A stretch of DNA of 37,525 bases from JBKHBT01 sp046542255 (GTDB taxonomy: Bacteria; UBP14; UBA6098; JBKHBT01): contig JBKHBT010000026.1 of the NCBI GenBank assembly GCA_046542255.1, positions 1 to 37,525 of the forward strand, read 5' to 3'. This document shows positions 1 to 7,727 of the stretch, piece by piece. The notes under the pieces are model-generated. The model worked only from the letters and a program-made list of their open reading frames with translations, had not been told where the DNA came from and did not search any database. Position numbers and translations under genes: made by a program. Within the stretch, counting starts at the first letter, position 1. Each line of letters opens with the position of its first letter.

Positions 1-758
1 AAGTATCCTGTGAGACTACTCGGAATCCTCGTACCTATACCCACTACATATTAGTTTCAATCCTTGTTTTGATGGAAGTATCCTGTGAGACCCCGGGCAC
101 GATTTTTTATTAGTAAAATCATTATGACGTTTCAATCCTTGTTTTGATGGAAGTATCCTGTGAGACTTTTCCTGGTTCAACGACCCTTCACTAGCAGAGC
201 TGGTTTCAATCCTTGTTTTGATGGAAGTATCCTGTGAGACCTGATAAACGGAATTGGGATTATATTGCTTTACACGGTTTCAATCCTTGTTTTGATGGAA
301 GTATCCTGTGAGACCGGGGATACGTTGTGGGTAGAAGCAGGACGTTGTGAGTTTCAATCCTTGTTTTGATGGAAGTATCCTGTGAGACGAGAAGTCTATA
401 AAGGCTCGAAACAAGAATCAAAAAGTTTCAATCCTTGTTTTGATGGAAGTATCCTGTGAGACATTGTCCTGCAAAGCAGGATCGTGTTCAAAATACACGG
501 TTTCAATCCTTGTTTTGATGGAAGTATCCTGTGAGACAATTTTGCTTGATCCCGATAGGATAATTAATTACTAGTTTCAATCCTTGTTTTGATGGAAGTA
601 TCCTGTGAGACAGTACGTAGAAGCTCGCATTAATTTGGTGCTCAGTAGTTTCAATCCTTGTTTTGATGGAAGTATCCTGTGAGACTTAAGTTGACAGCAG
701 CCCCCCCCGGCGAAATAATTGTTTCAATCCTTGTTTTGATGGAAGTATCCTGTGAGAC
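1..758 (-). CRISPR. CRISPR array, type I-B, 38-bp repeats, open at left edge
   Basis: Ten full 38-bp repeats start at 54, 129, 203, 277, 351, 425, 500, 574, 648 and 721, and the end of an eleventh occupies 1-16. All copies read as identical: they begin GTTTCAATCC and end TGTGAGAC on the plus strand. Ten spacers of 35-37 bp separate them. On the minus strand each repeat ends in GGATTGAAAC, so processing would leave the usual ATTGAAAC 5' handle on crRNAs. The cas genes and AT-rich leader lie at the right end, so transcription runs leftward and the spacer at 686-720 should be the newest. That spacer contains a run of eight C. The spacer at 463-499 contains a perfect 6-bp hairpin (arms TCCTGC and GCAGGA, loop AAA). 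The array continues beyond the window. Confidence 0.98.
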
Positions 759-782
759 AAACATAACTTGTCAACACCATAT

Positions 783-811
783 ATTATAAGCAGTTAGAAG
801 CTAAGTTGCAA
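783..811 (-). promoter_or_regulatory. leader-proximal promoter for the array
   Basis: On the minus strand TTGCAA (811 to 806) is followed after 17 bp by TATAAT (788 to 783). Predicted transcription starts near 775, about 17 nt before the first repeat, which is the usual arrangement for a pre-crRNA promoter. Confidence 0.65.
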
Positions 812-901
812 GCAGTTTAATACTCTGAAATAGACTTTTTTTTTCGAAATATGAACATTTCAAAGAGCTTTTGCAGGGTCTTAATCATTGTAACACTATA
901 A

Positions 902-930
902 ATTATAGGACTTTATATGATTTATGTCAA
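902..930 (-). promoter_or_regulatory. leader-distal consensus sigma70 promoter for the array
   Basis: On the minus strand TTGACA (930 to 925) is followed after exactly 17 bp by TATAAT (907 to 902). Both hexamers are perfect matches to the sigma70 consensus. Predicted transcription starts near 895, about 137 nt before the first repeat. Confidence 0.75.
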
Positions 931-959
931 ATTGTTTCCAAAAATTCATAGACCGAAAT

Positions 960-1556
960 TTATTTGGTACAAATACGTCTGTAAGTGCAATCATAACATT
1001 TGCGATTTGAAACTTTGGCATCTGGATAAATACAATTCATCGTGATTTCATAAATCTTATCGACCATATTGATAACTTTTTCTCTCTTATTCTCTGGGTA
1101 TTTGATTTCTTTTAATGCATTCTTGCTCCGAACAAAAACTACATAGCCGCGTAAAGAAGGCTTATCGAATAATTCCTCGAGCAAAAGTGAATAAATCATA
1201 CTTTGATAATAAAGCGGCTTATGAATAAAACCAGGATATCTTGCAAATTTGTAATCTAATGGAGCAATAGTGCCATCATCTAAAAACAACGCTTCATCGA
1301 CTATTCCTGTAAGTGAGAGTTTCGGGGAAAAATATTTGACATCGACCTTTTTATCTATAACACCCAGTTTTTTTCTAAGATAATTGCCGAGAGTTTTGCT
1401 TTTTTCTTTGTGAATCTCCCTACCAATAGTTACTTTAACTCTTAATTCTTGATGTTCAGGTATTCTCAAAACTCTTTCAAAATAAATGAACCTCGGACAA
1501 TACAAAAATTCCATTATATCTGAAGGAGTAATTTTAAAATCTTCATTTTTCATCAT
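960..1556 (-). CDS. cas4: CRISPR-associated exonuclease Cas4
   Basis: 198 aa, a PD-(D/E)XK (RecB-like) nuclease with an iron-sulfur cluster. It acts with Cas1-Cas2 to select and trim PAM-containing prespacers during spacer acquisition. Visible active-site residues are H49 (GREIH), D87 (GIVDEA), D101/K103 (PLDYKF) and Q118/Y122 (QSMIY). The cluster cysteines are C20 (LYCPRF) and the C-terminal C187, C190 and C196, so nothing essential is missing. Two adjacent Met codons (1556 and 1553) could start it; the Shine-Dalgarno match (GGAT) is weak, suggesting coupling to cas2, whose stop lies 26 bp upstream. It is the last gene of the cas operon and abuts the leader. Confidence 0.95.
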   Translation of the reverse strand: MMKNEDFKITPSDIMEFLYCPRFIYFERVLRIPEHQELRVKVTIGREIHKEKSKTLGNYLRKKLGVIDKKVDVKYFSPKLSLTGIVDEALFLDDGTIAPLDYKFARYPGFIHKPLYYQSMIYSLLLEELFDKPSLRGYVVFVRSKNALKEIKYPENKREKVINMVDKIYEITMNCIYPDAKVSNRKCYDCTYRRICTK

Positions 1557-1581
1557 TTATCCAATATTACCGTGTTTCATA

Positions 1582-1875
1582 TTATAAAAATAGCTCTCTT
1601 ATCTCATCAGTAACAAGTTTCTCATCGAAAGCCTGGCCTATTGTTATTACCTTATTGAAATCCTTCTGGCACATCGGAAAAAGATAAACCGAATCGTGAT
1701 TAGGACTTATTAGTTTTTCGCTAATCAGACAAAGCTCATCGAAACGGTTAGGCTCGATTTGCCCAAGAAAAACACTCTTCTGTACTCGGTAAAGCCCCAT
1801 TTTCTTACATGCCCTGGCAACTTTACGGCGCGCTTTATCGCTTCTAATATCGTAAATCGCCCATAGCAACATCAT
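1582..1875 (-). CDS. cas2: CRISPR-associated protein Cas2
   Basis: 97 aa from the first Met, or 96 from the second (1872); this matches the usual 85-100 aa of the family. The N-terminus reads LLWAIYDIRSDKARRKVAR: a ferredoxin-like beta strand followed by the conserved Asp in YDI. The next conserved block is GLYRVQKSVFLG. Cas2 forms the dimer at the centre of the Cas1-Cas2 integrase and is structural in adaptation. Its tandem ATGATG start overlaps the cas1 stop codon, so translation is coupled. Confidence 0.95.
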   Translation of the reverse strand: MMLLWAIYDIRSDKARRKVARACKKMGLYRVQKSVFLGQIEPNRFDELCLISEKLISPNHDSVYLFPMCQKDFNKVITIGQAFDEKLVTDEIRELFL

Positions 1876-2876
1876 ATCTCCCTAATTTGTGTATTTCTTA
1901 TATTCTTTTTGATTAATTTATTAGCAATCTGATGGCAATCATGTAAGACTGTATCTCTTCTTTTTAATTTACGCTTTCTATGAGTTACTACTTTATCTAA
2001 GTATTCATTAAATTTCGACATTAAAATCATTTTCCCAGCTTTATTTAATGAATATCCAAGTGGCACTTCATCGCACATATTATCCTTGATCTTACGGCCA
2101 GAGAAAAGATGAACCACGACATCTTCAGCCCATACCCTGCAAGGCTCGATAATATCGAAAACCATCGAAAGTTTATTATAATTATCACTATGCAAAAAGC
2201 CTACATAAGGATCGAGTCCAGCTATTACGCATGACTTTTCGCAAATCGAATAGAGCACACCATAGGCATAATTCAGAAACGCATTGAAATAATCCTGCGC
2301 CGGCGCACGGCTTCGGCCTTTGAATTGCCACTTTTTAGGAAGAGCATTGCTCAATGCACCGAAATAAATTCGTGATGCCGTCCCTTCGTGGCCCATAAGA
2401 ATTCCGCGATACTCATCGATCTCGCCATCGATTTTAATGACCTGCCTCTTGACAGCCGTGATTCTTTTGGCGGCTTCGAACAATTTCTCCGCTTTTTTTT
2501 CTTTTCTCGCTCTTCCGAGTCTCCTTAATAGCTTCGCTTGATTTGATAGTTTTTCGCCTAATAGTTCTCGAATTATCTCCATGCCAACCGGGGTATCATA
2601 AGCCTCGAGCTGCGCCCGCCTAATTTTTGCCGTCGAACCATATTTGCTATGCCAGAATCTTCCAACTGGGCCACCAAATTCATTCATCACAACGATATCG
2701 ATATTATGATAGAGCGCCATGGAAATGGCATCGGTCGAAATAGCCGAAGGTGCCGCAAGAATAATAGACTCAATTTTTTGCGGCGCAATCTGGATTTTCT
2801 TTTCTGGAGTTTTTATCTCGAATATCTCTTCGAAAACATGAATATATGCGCCGCGTGTCGCGATGAAAAGTTGCAT
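1872..2876 (-). CDS. cas1: CRISPR-associated integrase/endonuclease Cas1
   Basis: 334 aa, full length for a type I-B Cas1. It catalyses insertion of new spacers at the leader-repeat junction as a complex with Cas2. The metal-binding catalytic triad is intact: E164 (GHEGTASR), H229 (GFLHSDNY) and E244 (FDIIEPCR). The N-terminal beta domain (about 1-85) and the helical C-terminal domain are both present, with a basic tail (HRKRKLKRR) near 300. The start codon overlaps the last base of the cas6 stop, and the 3' end overlaps cas2, so cas6-cas1-cas2 form one tight translational unit. Confidence 0.97.
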   Translation of the reverse strand: MQLFIATRGAYIHVFEEIFEIKTPEKKIQIAPQKIESIILAAPSAISTDAISMALYHNIDIVVMNEFGGPVGRFWHSKYGSTAKIRRAQLEAYDTPVGMEIIRELLGEKLSNQAKLLRRLGRARKEKKAEKLFEAAKRITAVKRQVIKIDGEIDEYRGILMGHEGTASRIYFGALSNALPKKWQFKGRSRAPAQDYFNAFLNYAYGVLYSICEKSCVIAGLDPYVGFLHSDNYNKLSMVFDIIEPCRVWAEDVVVHLFSGRKIKDNMCDEVPLGYSLNKAGKMILMSKFNEYLDKVVTHRKRKLKRRDTVLHDCHQIANKLIKKNIRNTQIREI

Positions 2877-3547
2877 TAGTCATTCCCTGCAAATCTTCCG
2901 AAACCGAGAGAAACATGCTTGCCAATGCCCAATTTATCAGATAAGATAATATTACCAGTAAAATTTGCCTTGAAAGCCAGGAAAGGATTCCCTTTAAGTT
3001 GCAATTTGACTTCATCAAATGAATCGATTTTAACGAAGAGTTTTTCTTTCACCCAGATATCGAGTCCTTTTGCCAGGGATAACATATTCCCTACAAGTAC
3101 TTTTTGAAGTAGTTGGCTCTTCTTTTCAAATGAGCCATGTCTCATATACTCATCATAGCACTTGCTATTTAATGCAAACCACGGCGAAATAGAGCGATAC
3201 GAATGAAGTTCATCATCGGTGCCAAAATCATATTCACGGTCTTTTATCTCGCTCGCGATTATTTTGTATTCATTACTATAGACACGCAATTTCTCCCCTA
3301 TTGAATCATAAATATTCTCTAACTCCGCAAAACCGGCTTCGGTTGCAACCAAGACAGGGTTTTCATAGGGAATATATCTAACCGGCGGAAGTCTAAAAAG
3401 CGATTTGCCATTCTCATCATGGCCATGTAAATTCGGATTATCCTGCCATTTTGAATTAATTGCTAATCGAAGCCCCTCGCCATTTTCCCTGAAAGACGGC
3501 TTTGTAAAGATTTTCAATTCTTTGATGCGTATTTTCTCAATTTGCAT
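2876..3547 (-). CDS. cas6: CRISPR RNA endoribonuclease Cas6 (Cas6b-like)
   Basis: 223 aa. The C-terminus carries the glycine-rich loop characteristic of Cas6 (GIGKHVSLGFGRF, about 207-219). A histidine-containing segment at about 40-45 (LHGHDENG) and the motif RLPPVRYIPYENPVL (about 52-66) precede the central region. Cas6 cleaves the pre-crRNA inside each repeat and leaves the ATTGAAAC handle; here it presumably processes the array at 1-758. It lies downstream of cas3 after a 203-bp gap and directly before cas1. In many I-B loci cas6 is instead the first gene. The catalytic residue cannot be assigned from sequence alone. Confidence 0.85.
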   Translation of the reverse strand: MQIEKIRIKELKIFTKPSFRENGEGLRLAINSKWQDNPNLHGHDENGKSLFRLPPVRYIPYENPVLVATEAGFAELENIYDSIGEKLRVYSNEYKIIASEIKDREYDFGTDDELHSYRSISPWFALNSKCYDEYMRHGSFEKKSQLLQKVLVGNMLSLAKGLDIWVKEKLFVKIDSFDEVKLQLKGNPFLAFKANFTGNIILSDKLGIGKHVSLGFGRFAGND

Positions 3548-3640
3548 TTTCCCCTTTCTATGCCTTTTTGAGTTTCAAAATTACTTTCAATGCTTCATAT
3601 TTTATCAATATTGTAATTCCTGTAATATAGTATATGATCG

Positions 3641-3746
3641 CTGGTCGAGCGGAGCCGAGACCACATTCTGTTAAAACCAAAAGTTCGATATTAATGAGAA
3701 CAATCGGTCATCGAGCAGGCTGTAAAACAGCCGTGTCGAGATGACC
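3641..3746. repeat. intergenic hairpins between cas3 and cas6 (REP-like)
   Basis: The 203-bp gap between cas3 and cas6 contains a strong 41-nt imperfect hairpin at 3706-3746. Its outer arms are GGTCATC and GATGACC and its inner arms GGCTGT and ACAGCC around AAA. A second GGTC...GACC palindrome-like segment lies at about 3644-3663 (GGTCGAGCGGAGCCGAGACC). The first hairpin begins 4 bp after the cas3 stop. No U-run follows it on the transcript strand, so it looks more like a dispersed repeat or mRNA-stabilising hairpin than a classical terminator. Confidence 0.6.
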
Positions 3747-3750
3747 TAAC

Positions 3751-6057
3751 TTATATTATCGCAATTCCTCCCTCATTTAACTCTCGAATAAAACCGGTCT
3801 TCTCCTGGTATCTTTCAAATTCGGGATAAATAGCTTCGATACCATGAGAATTGGCTTTCTGCTCTCGAATTGTCAGGATTCTTTGCATAAAATCTTTCTT
3901 GATCTCTGCAAAGGCTGCTCTTCTTTCAAAAAAGTCTTCGACCTCCTGAATTTCACAATATCGATCCCATAGTCCCTGCGACTTTTCATCTTCATTTCGA
4001 ATTATGAAATATTGATTTGTAATACCATCATCATCGATAAGTTTTGCTTCTTCGGAAAGGCTTTTGTATTGGAATTCTTTGAGATATCTAAGTGCATTGT
4101 TATCAGACCCGCAGGATTTTAGCTTTTCAAAATATTCTTCGACAATAATGCGCATTGCCTTTTCATCGAGTTTCTCATTTTGCTCTGCAAGAATCTCATG
4201 CGAAGCATTATAAAGAACCGGATCATATACATACTTTGCTGTAATTCGTTTATTTTCCTGCCTGATTTTCCAGACAAAAACCTCGCCGGTATCGTATTCA
4301 CCGCTCCTATTGCATCTTCCAGCAGATTGGACAATCGAGTCGATTGGCGCAATATCGCGGTGTAGAATCCTTGCTGAAATATCGACACCAGCTTCGATAA
4401 CCTGAGTGGAAACCAATATCCATGGCTTTTTGCTCATTTTCAACCGAGTGATTCTGCCTGTCCTATCCATAGGAACAATATTAGTAGATAGATATTCCAA
4501 ATCTGCATCTGGCAATAGCTCAGATAGCTTTTGGAAAAGAGCAATCGAGTCCTTTATCGTATTGACTACAGCAATTATCGAGCAATTTTTATTCTCATAT
4601 TGCTCAGCAATAGTCTTTGCAAGATAAACAGTATCGATTTCTTCTTTGAGATTACATTTGATTGTTGTTCTTGCGAAAATCTCGGAGTATTTGGTATTTT
4701 CCGGCAATAATTCTACCGTATCGATATCGCTGAGAATACCCGGCTGAGTGGCAGTCATAAATATAAACCTTGTACCAAGCATTTCAGAAAGCATCTGCAT
4801 GGTTTTCGATGTTAATTCCCATAGCTTGCGGGGAATAGCCTGCACTTCATCGAGAATAACAACAGCATTTCTAAGCCGCTCGAGTTTTTTGATAGCTTTG
4901 TTCTTGCCAGAAAACAGCGTAAGAAAAAGCTGCACAAAAGTCGTAACTACAAAATTTGACTGCCATGCAGAAATTAGCATCTCAGACTTATTGTAGTCAA
5001 ATTCATCATTCACATTCGATTTATAAACAGAATCAGCAAGATGATGGTTCTTCAATAGCAAATCATTGCCGGGTTTTTCACCATTGACTTTTTCAAATAC
5101 ACCATGAAGCACCTCATAATTTTGGTCGATTATGCTGGTGAAGGGCAGACAATAGATAAGTGGCGCATTATCGGCTTTCATTCTCATTGCGATATCCATT
5201 GCGGCGAGTGTTTTCCCACTACCGGTTGGCGCAGTTAGCGTGAAAATTTTATGCTCGCTATTTTTGTGATAGTTTTCCAGCACCTTTTCTGCGATTTCTT
5301 TTCGATAGATATTAAGGCCGGAAGGCTTTTTATCGAATACAGCATTTTTGTATATCTCGATAAGATCCGGGTCCGTTTTGCTTTTGATTTCCGGTATATC
5401 GCCTCGAAATGCTGCATCGAGTTTGTCGGCCTGGAAGAGAATGGAGCATAATAAGATAAAAATCAGAGAGCCATAAGTGGAATGGCAATTTCTGTAATAC
5501 ATAAAATACCAATCTGAAAGCTCCTCGATTTCATCATAGGTGAAGAGATCATCCTCAGAGAACTCGACATCGATGCCAATTTTTTCTAATGCCTTCTCGA
5601 TCCATCGGCTGTAACCTTCGAAATCAATACGATCGGTTACAATCTCTTTATTGTACTCATCACGAATTTCATCCAGATAACCAGTTACAAAATCATTGAA
5701 ATTGAGCAAGTCCCCATGATGTCTGGCAACGGAAACCATAGCGACAATCATAAATAGATTTCTGCTATCAATATCTGGTTCTCGAAGCATTTTATTAACA
5801 AGTGCAATAGTAATTGCTGAAGAAAATTTCGAGTGATTTGCTTTGCTTTTATCTACTTTTTCGCCTGATAATTTCTTCTGAAATTCATATGTTGCCTTTC
5901 CTGAATCATGGGTAAGGCCTATGGCAATTGCAATTTTTTCTACATTTGCTATATTGGGTACTATCTGCTTTGCGTATTTTGCAACATTCCATAAATGGCT
6001 TGAAAGTTTACGTCCTGGATGAGACTCACATTCAGAAAAGCAGTATTTTTTCGTCAT
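3751..6057 (-). CDS. cas3: CRISPR-associated helicase/nuclease Cas3 (HD plus DExD/H)
   Basis: 768 aa, the single-strand nuclease-helicase recruited by Cascade to degrade target DNA. The N-terminal HD nuclease domain shows H21, H50-D51 (THDSGK), H113/H114 (ARHHGD) and D211. The helicase part shows Walker A at 275-283 (TAPTGSGKT), motif II DEVQ (ILDEVQAIP), motif III TATQP and motif VI QSAGRCNRSG. HD and helicase domains are fused in one chain, as usual for I-B. Its start overlaps the cas5 end by 26 bp. The gene ends at the hairpin-containing gap before cas6. Confidence 0.97.
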   Translation of the reverse strand: MTKKYCFSECESHPGRKLSSHLWNVAKYAKQIVPNIANVEKIAIAIGLTHDSGKATYEFQKKLSGEKVDKSKANHSKFSSAITIALVNKMLREPDIDSRNLFMIVAMVSVARHHGDLLNFNDFVTGYLDEIRDEYNKEIVTDRIDFEGYSRWIEKALEKIGIDVEFSEDDLFTYDEIEELSDWYFMYYRNCHSTYGSLIFILLCSILFQADKLDAAFRGDIPEIKSKTDPDLIEIYKNAVFDKKPSGLNIYRKEIAEKVLENYHKNSEHKIFTLTAPTGSGKTLAAMDIAMRMKADNAPLIYCLPFTSIIDQNYEVLHGVFEKVNGEKPGNDLLLKNHHLADSVYKSNVNDEFDYNKSEMLISAWQSNFVVTTFVQLFLTLFSGKNKAIKKLERLRNAVVILDEVQAIPRKLWELTSKTMQMLSEMLGTRFIFMTATQPGILSDIDTVELLPENTKYSEIFARTTIKCNLKEEIDTVYLAKTIAEQYENKNCSIIAVVNTIKDSIALFQKLSELLPDADLEYLSTNIVPMDRTGRITRLKMSKKPWILVSTQVIEAGVDISARILHRDIAPIDSIVQSAGRCNRSGEYDTGEVFVWKIRQENKRITAKYVYDPVLYNASHEILAEQNEKLDEKAMRIIVEEYFEKLKSCGSDNNALRYLKEFQYKSLSEEAKLIDDDGITNQYFIIRNEDEKSQGLWDRYCEIQEVEDFFERRAAFAEIKKDFMQRILTIREQKANSHGIEAIYPEFERYQEKTGFIRELNEGGIAII

Positions 6058-6739
6058 CGATTATTTCATATCCTTTCTTTGCATTTACTTTTATCTTTCC
6101 AGCCATCTCATCGACATAGATATCATCATACCTGGTAACCGTTCTATCCTGCAGCATCCGCGATGGCACTCGGAATTCATAGATACGATTGCCGGGAGTA
6201 AAATGTACATTTGCTCTTTCTTTTGGTATGCAACATGCCAAATCAAACTCGCCTTGTTTACTTACATACTGTATCTCATGAATACCGATAAATTCAGTTT
6301 CTGCGATACATTGTGCAATTCCCAATACAGGTGTATAGGTTGTTTGATTTTTTTGCAATTTTTCGGCAATCAAAGAAAGAAGTTCTTTGTCGCTATGATG
6401 AAAATAGATGCGGAATTTTGCGTCTTTAATGAATTCTGCAGGTACCTGTGTCCTGGGTGATTTCTTTTTGGGTCTGAAATAATTCGAGCTTTTGGTTAGA
6501 AGCATATTCAATCCAGCTCTATATTTTTTCACTGGCGCAAGAAGTTTTATCCCGAATTTCATTTCACCGCGATTAAGCTCTTCGAGATAAACCTCTTTAT
6601 CCAGCCCAATTATCGCCCCTATCACCCCCATAATAGCCGTTGGCGGTGGCACAGGATATGAAACAGGCGACAGCGGCGTATAGGGCTTCTTGAACATCCC
6701 ATATTTGCCCGAAATATCGAATACGACTGCTTTATCCAT
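6032..6739 (-). CDS. cas5: CRISPR-associated protein Cas5 (Cas5h, I-B)
   Basis: 235 aa RAMP-fold subunit of the I-B Cascade complex that caps the 5' handle of the crRNA. The N-terminus is diagnostic: GMFKKPYTPLSPVSYPVPPPTAIMG contains the Cas5h-type proline-rich segment followed by a glycine-rich helix start (given here only as a landmark: residues about 14-38). It starts 1 bp after the cas7 stop and overlaps cas3 by 26 bp, consistent with the cas8-cas7-cas5-cas3 effector order of Hmari-type systems. Confidence 0.93.
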   Translation of the reverse strand: MDKAVVFDISGKYGMFKKPYTPLSPVSYPVPPPTAIMGVIGAIIGLDKEVYLEELNRGEMKFGIKLLAPVKKYRAGLNMLLTKSSNYFRPKKKSPRTQVPAEFIKDAKFRIYFHHSDKELLSLIAEKLQKNQTTYTPVLGIAQCIAETEFIGIHEIQYVSKQGEFDLACCIPKERANVHFTPGNRIYEFRVPSRMLQDRTVTRYDDIYVDEMAGKIKVNAKKGYEIIDDEKILLF

Positions 6740-6740
6740 A

Positions 6741-7727
6741 TTATTTAAGGCCTTTTAGCTCGGTGAATTTGATCTGCTTGTGAACCTTATCCGAGAAATC
6801 ATCCTTGATAATTCGTAGGCGAGAATCTTTGGCGATTTCGATTTCGGAAATCATGTCTTTATTATCAAATAGCTTTTCATGAAGAACCGAAGCATCCAAC
6901 TCGAAATCTTTTAGGCCACGAATCTTTTCATCGGGTAAATCCGATTTAAGTTCGATCATACTTGCAAGATCGCCGATTCGATAGCCATCTTTGTATTTGA
7001 TATGCAAAAGAAGCAGCGGTTGATGGCCAAATTTCGAGCGGGAGATAAGGTCCTTGCAGCCATTCCATAATCCTTCGATTACTAGAACACGGTCTTTTTC
7101 GGTCATTTGAGTATTTTTGGCAGCAATTTCATTTACAATACCATAGGCTCCGATTAATGCATAGGGTACGATGAAGTCTTCGCGAAGGGAGCGTTGCATT
7201 TGTTTCGGTTTCGATGCAAAAGCTGCAGTACCTTGAATCATTTGTGGTGCAATTCTATGATAAGATCTATTAAAACCTGAAAATTGAACAGGCCCAGTAA
7301 GAGTAATGGTGTAGCCCTTACCCTTTGAATCCAATTTTATTCCATTTTTGCTGATAGACTTGATACTTGTTGGCATTATACATCCAAAAGTCCTGATATC
7401 TACCCAAGTTTCTTTCGCATGATCTACTGCTTGATTTAGGTTTTCTAATTTCTCCAGTTTTTCTGCTTCTTTCATTAATTTTACATAACGCTCATAGCCT
7501 TGTAAAACATAACCTTCTTCATTATGATCTTCCTGCACCCATATTTCTTTTTTCAGCCTATCATGCCAATAATCACGAATCCATCTTTTGATACGAACAT
7601 CGGTTACAGTTGCCACTCCAGTTTCTGGATCTGTTCTTGGTGCATTTGCTTCCAAAGGATCGCCATTAGGATTGGCATCCTTAACATGGTAGATAAACAG
7701 AATTTCGGATCTTTCTTTCAAGCTCAT
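6741..7727 (-). CDS. cas7: CRISPR-associated protein Cas7 (Csh2 family)
   Basis: 328 aa backbone subunit of type I-B Cascade; several copies coat the crRNA spacer. The N-terminus has the Csh2 signature KDANPNGDPLEANAPRTD (about 16-33), followed by DVRIKRWIRDYW (43-54). A glycine/serine block typical of Cas7 lies near 135-150 (ITLTGPVQFSGFNRSYH). The start overlaps the cas8 stop (ATGA), and a good Shine-Dalgarno sequence (GAAGGAG) lies inside the end of cas8. Confidence 0.94.
   Translation of the reverse strand: MSLKERSEILFIYHVKDANPNGDPLEANAPRTDPETGVATVTDVRIKRWIRDYWHDRLKKEIWVQEDHNEEGYVLQGYERYVKLMKEAEKLEKLENLNQAVDHAKETWVDIRTFGCIMPTSIKSISKNGIKLDSKGKGYTITLTGPVQFSGFNRSYHRIAPQMIQGTAAFASKPKQMQRSLREDFIVPYALIGAYGIVNEIAAKNTQMTEKDRVLVIEGLWNGCKDLISRSKFGHQPLLLLHIKYKDGYRIGDLASMIELKSDLPDEKIRGLKDFELDASVLHEKLFDNKDMISEIEIAKDSRLRIIKDDFSDKVHKQIKFTELKGLK

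Larger units (their letters stand above)
759..959 (-). promoter_or_regulatory. CRISPR leader region between cas4 and the array
   Basis: This is a 201-bp AT-rich stretch with no ORF between the cas4 stop and the first repeat. It contains two sigma70-like promoters pointing into the array, at 902-930 and 783-811, and a run of nine T at about 836-844 on the plus strand. Position next to the leader-proximal repeat and the cas adaptation genes identifies it as the leader, where new spacers would be inserted by Cas1-Cas2. Confidence 0.8.

Noticed and set aside
686..720. C8 run in the leader-proximal spacer as a sequencing artefact
   Set aside because: Spacer length (35 bp) fits the array, so there is no reason to call an error, though run length may be uncertain.
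3706..3746. Rho-independent terminator after cas3
   Set aside because: The hairpin is strong but no U-run follows on the minus strand.
4840..4880. DEVQ instead of DEAH/DEVH in Cas3 motif II
   Set aside because: DEVQ-type boxes are common in I-B Cas3 helicases and do not signal inactivation.
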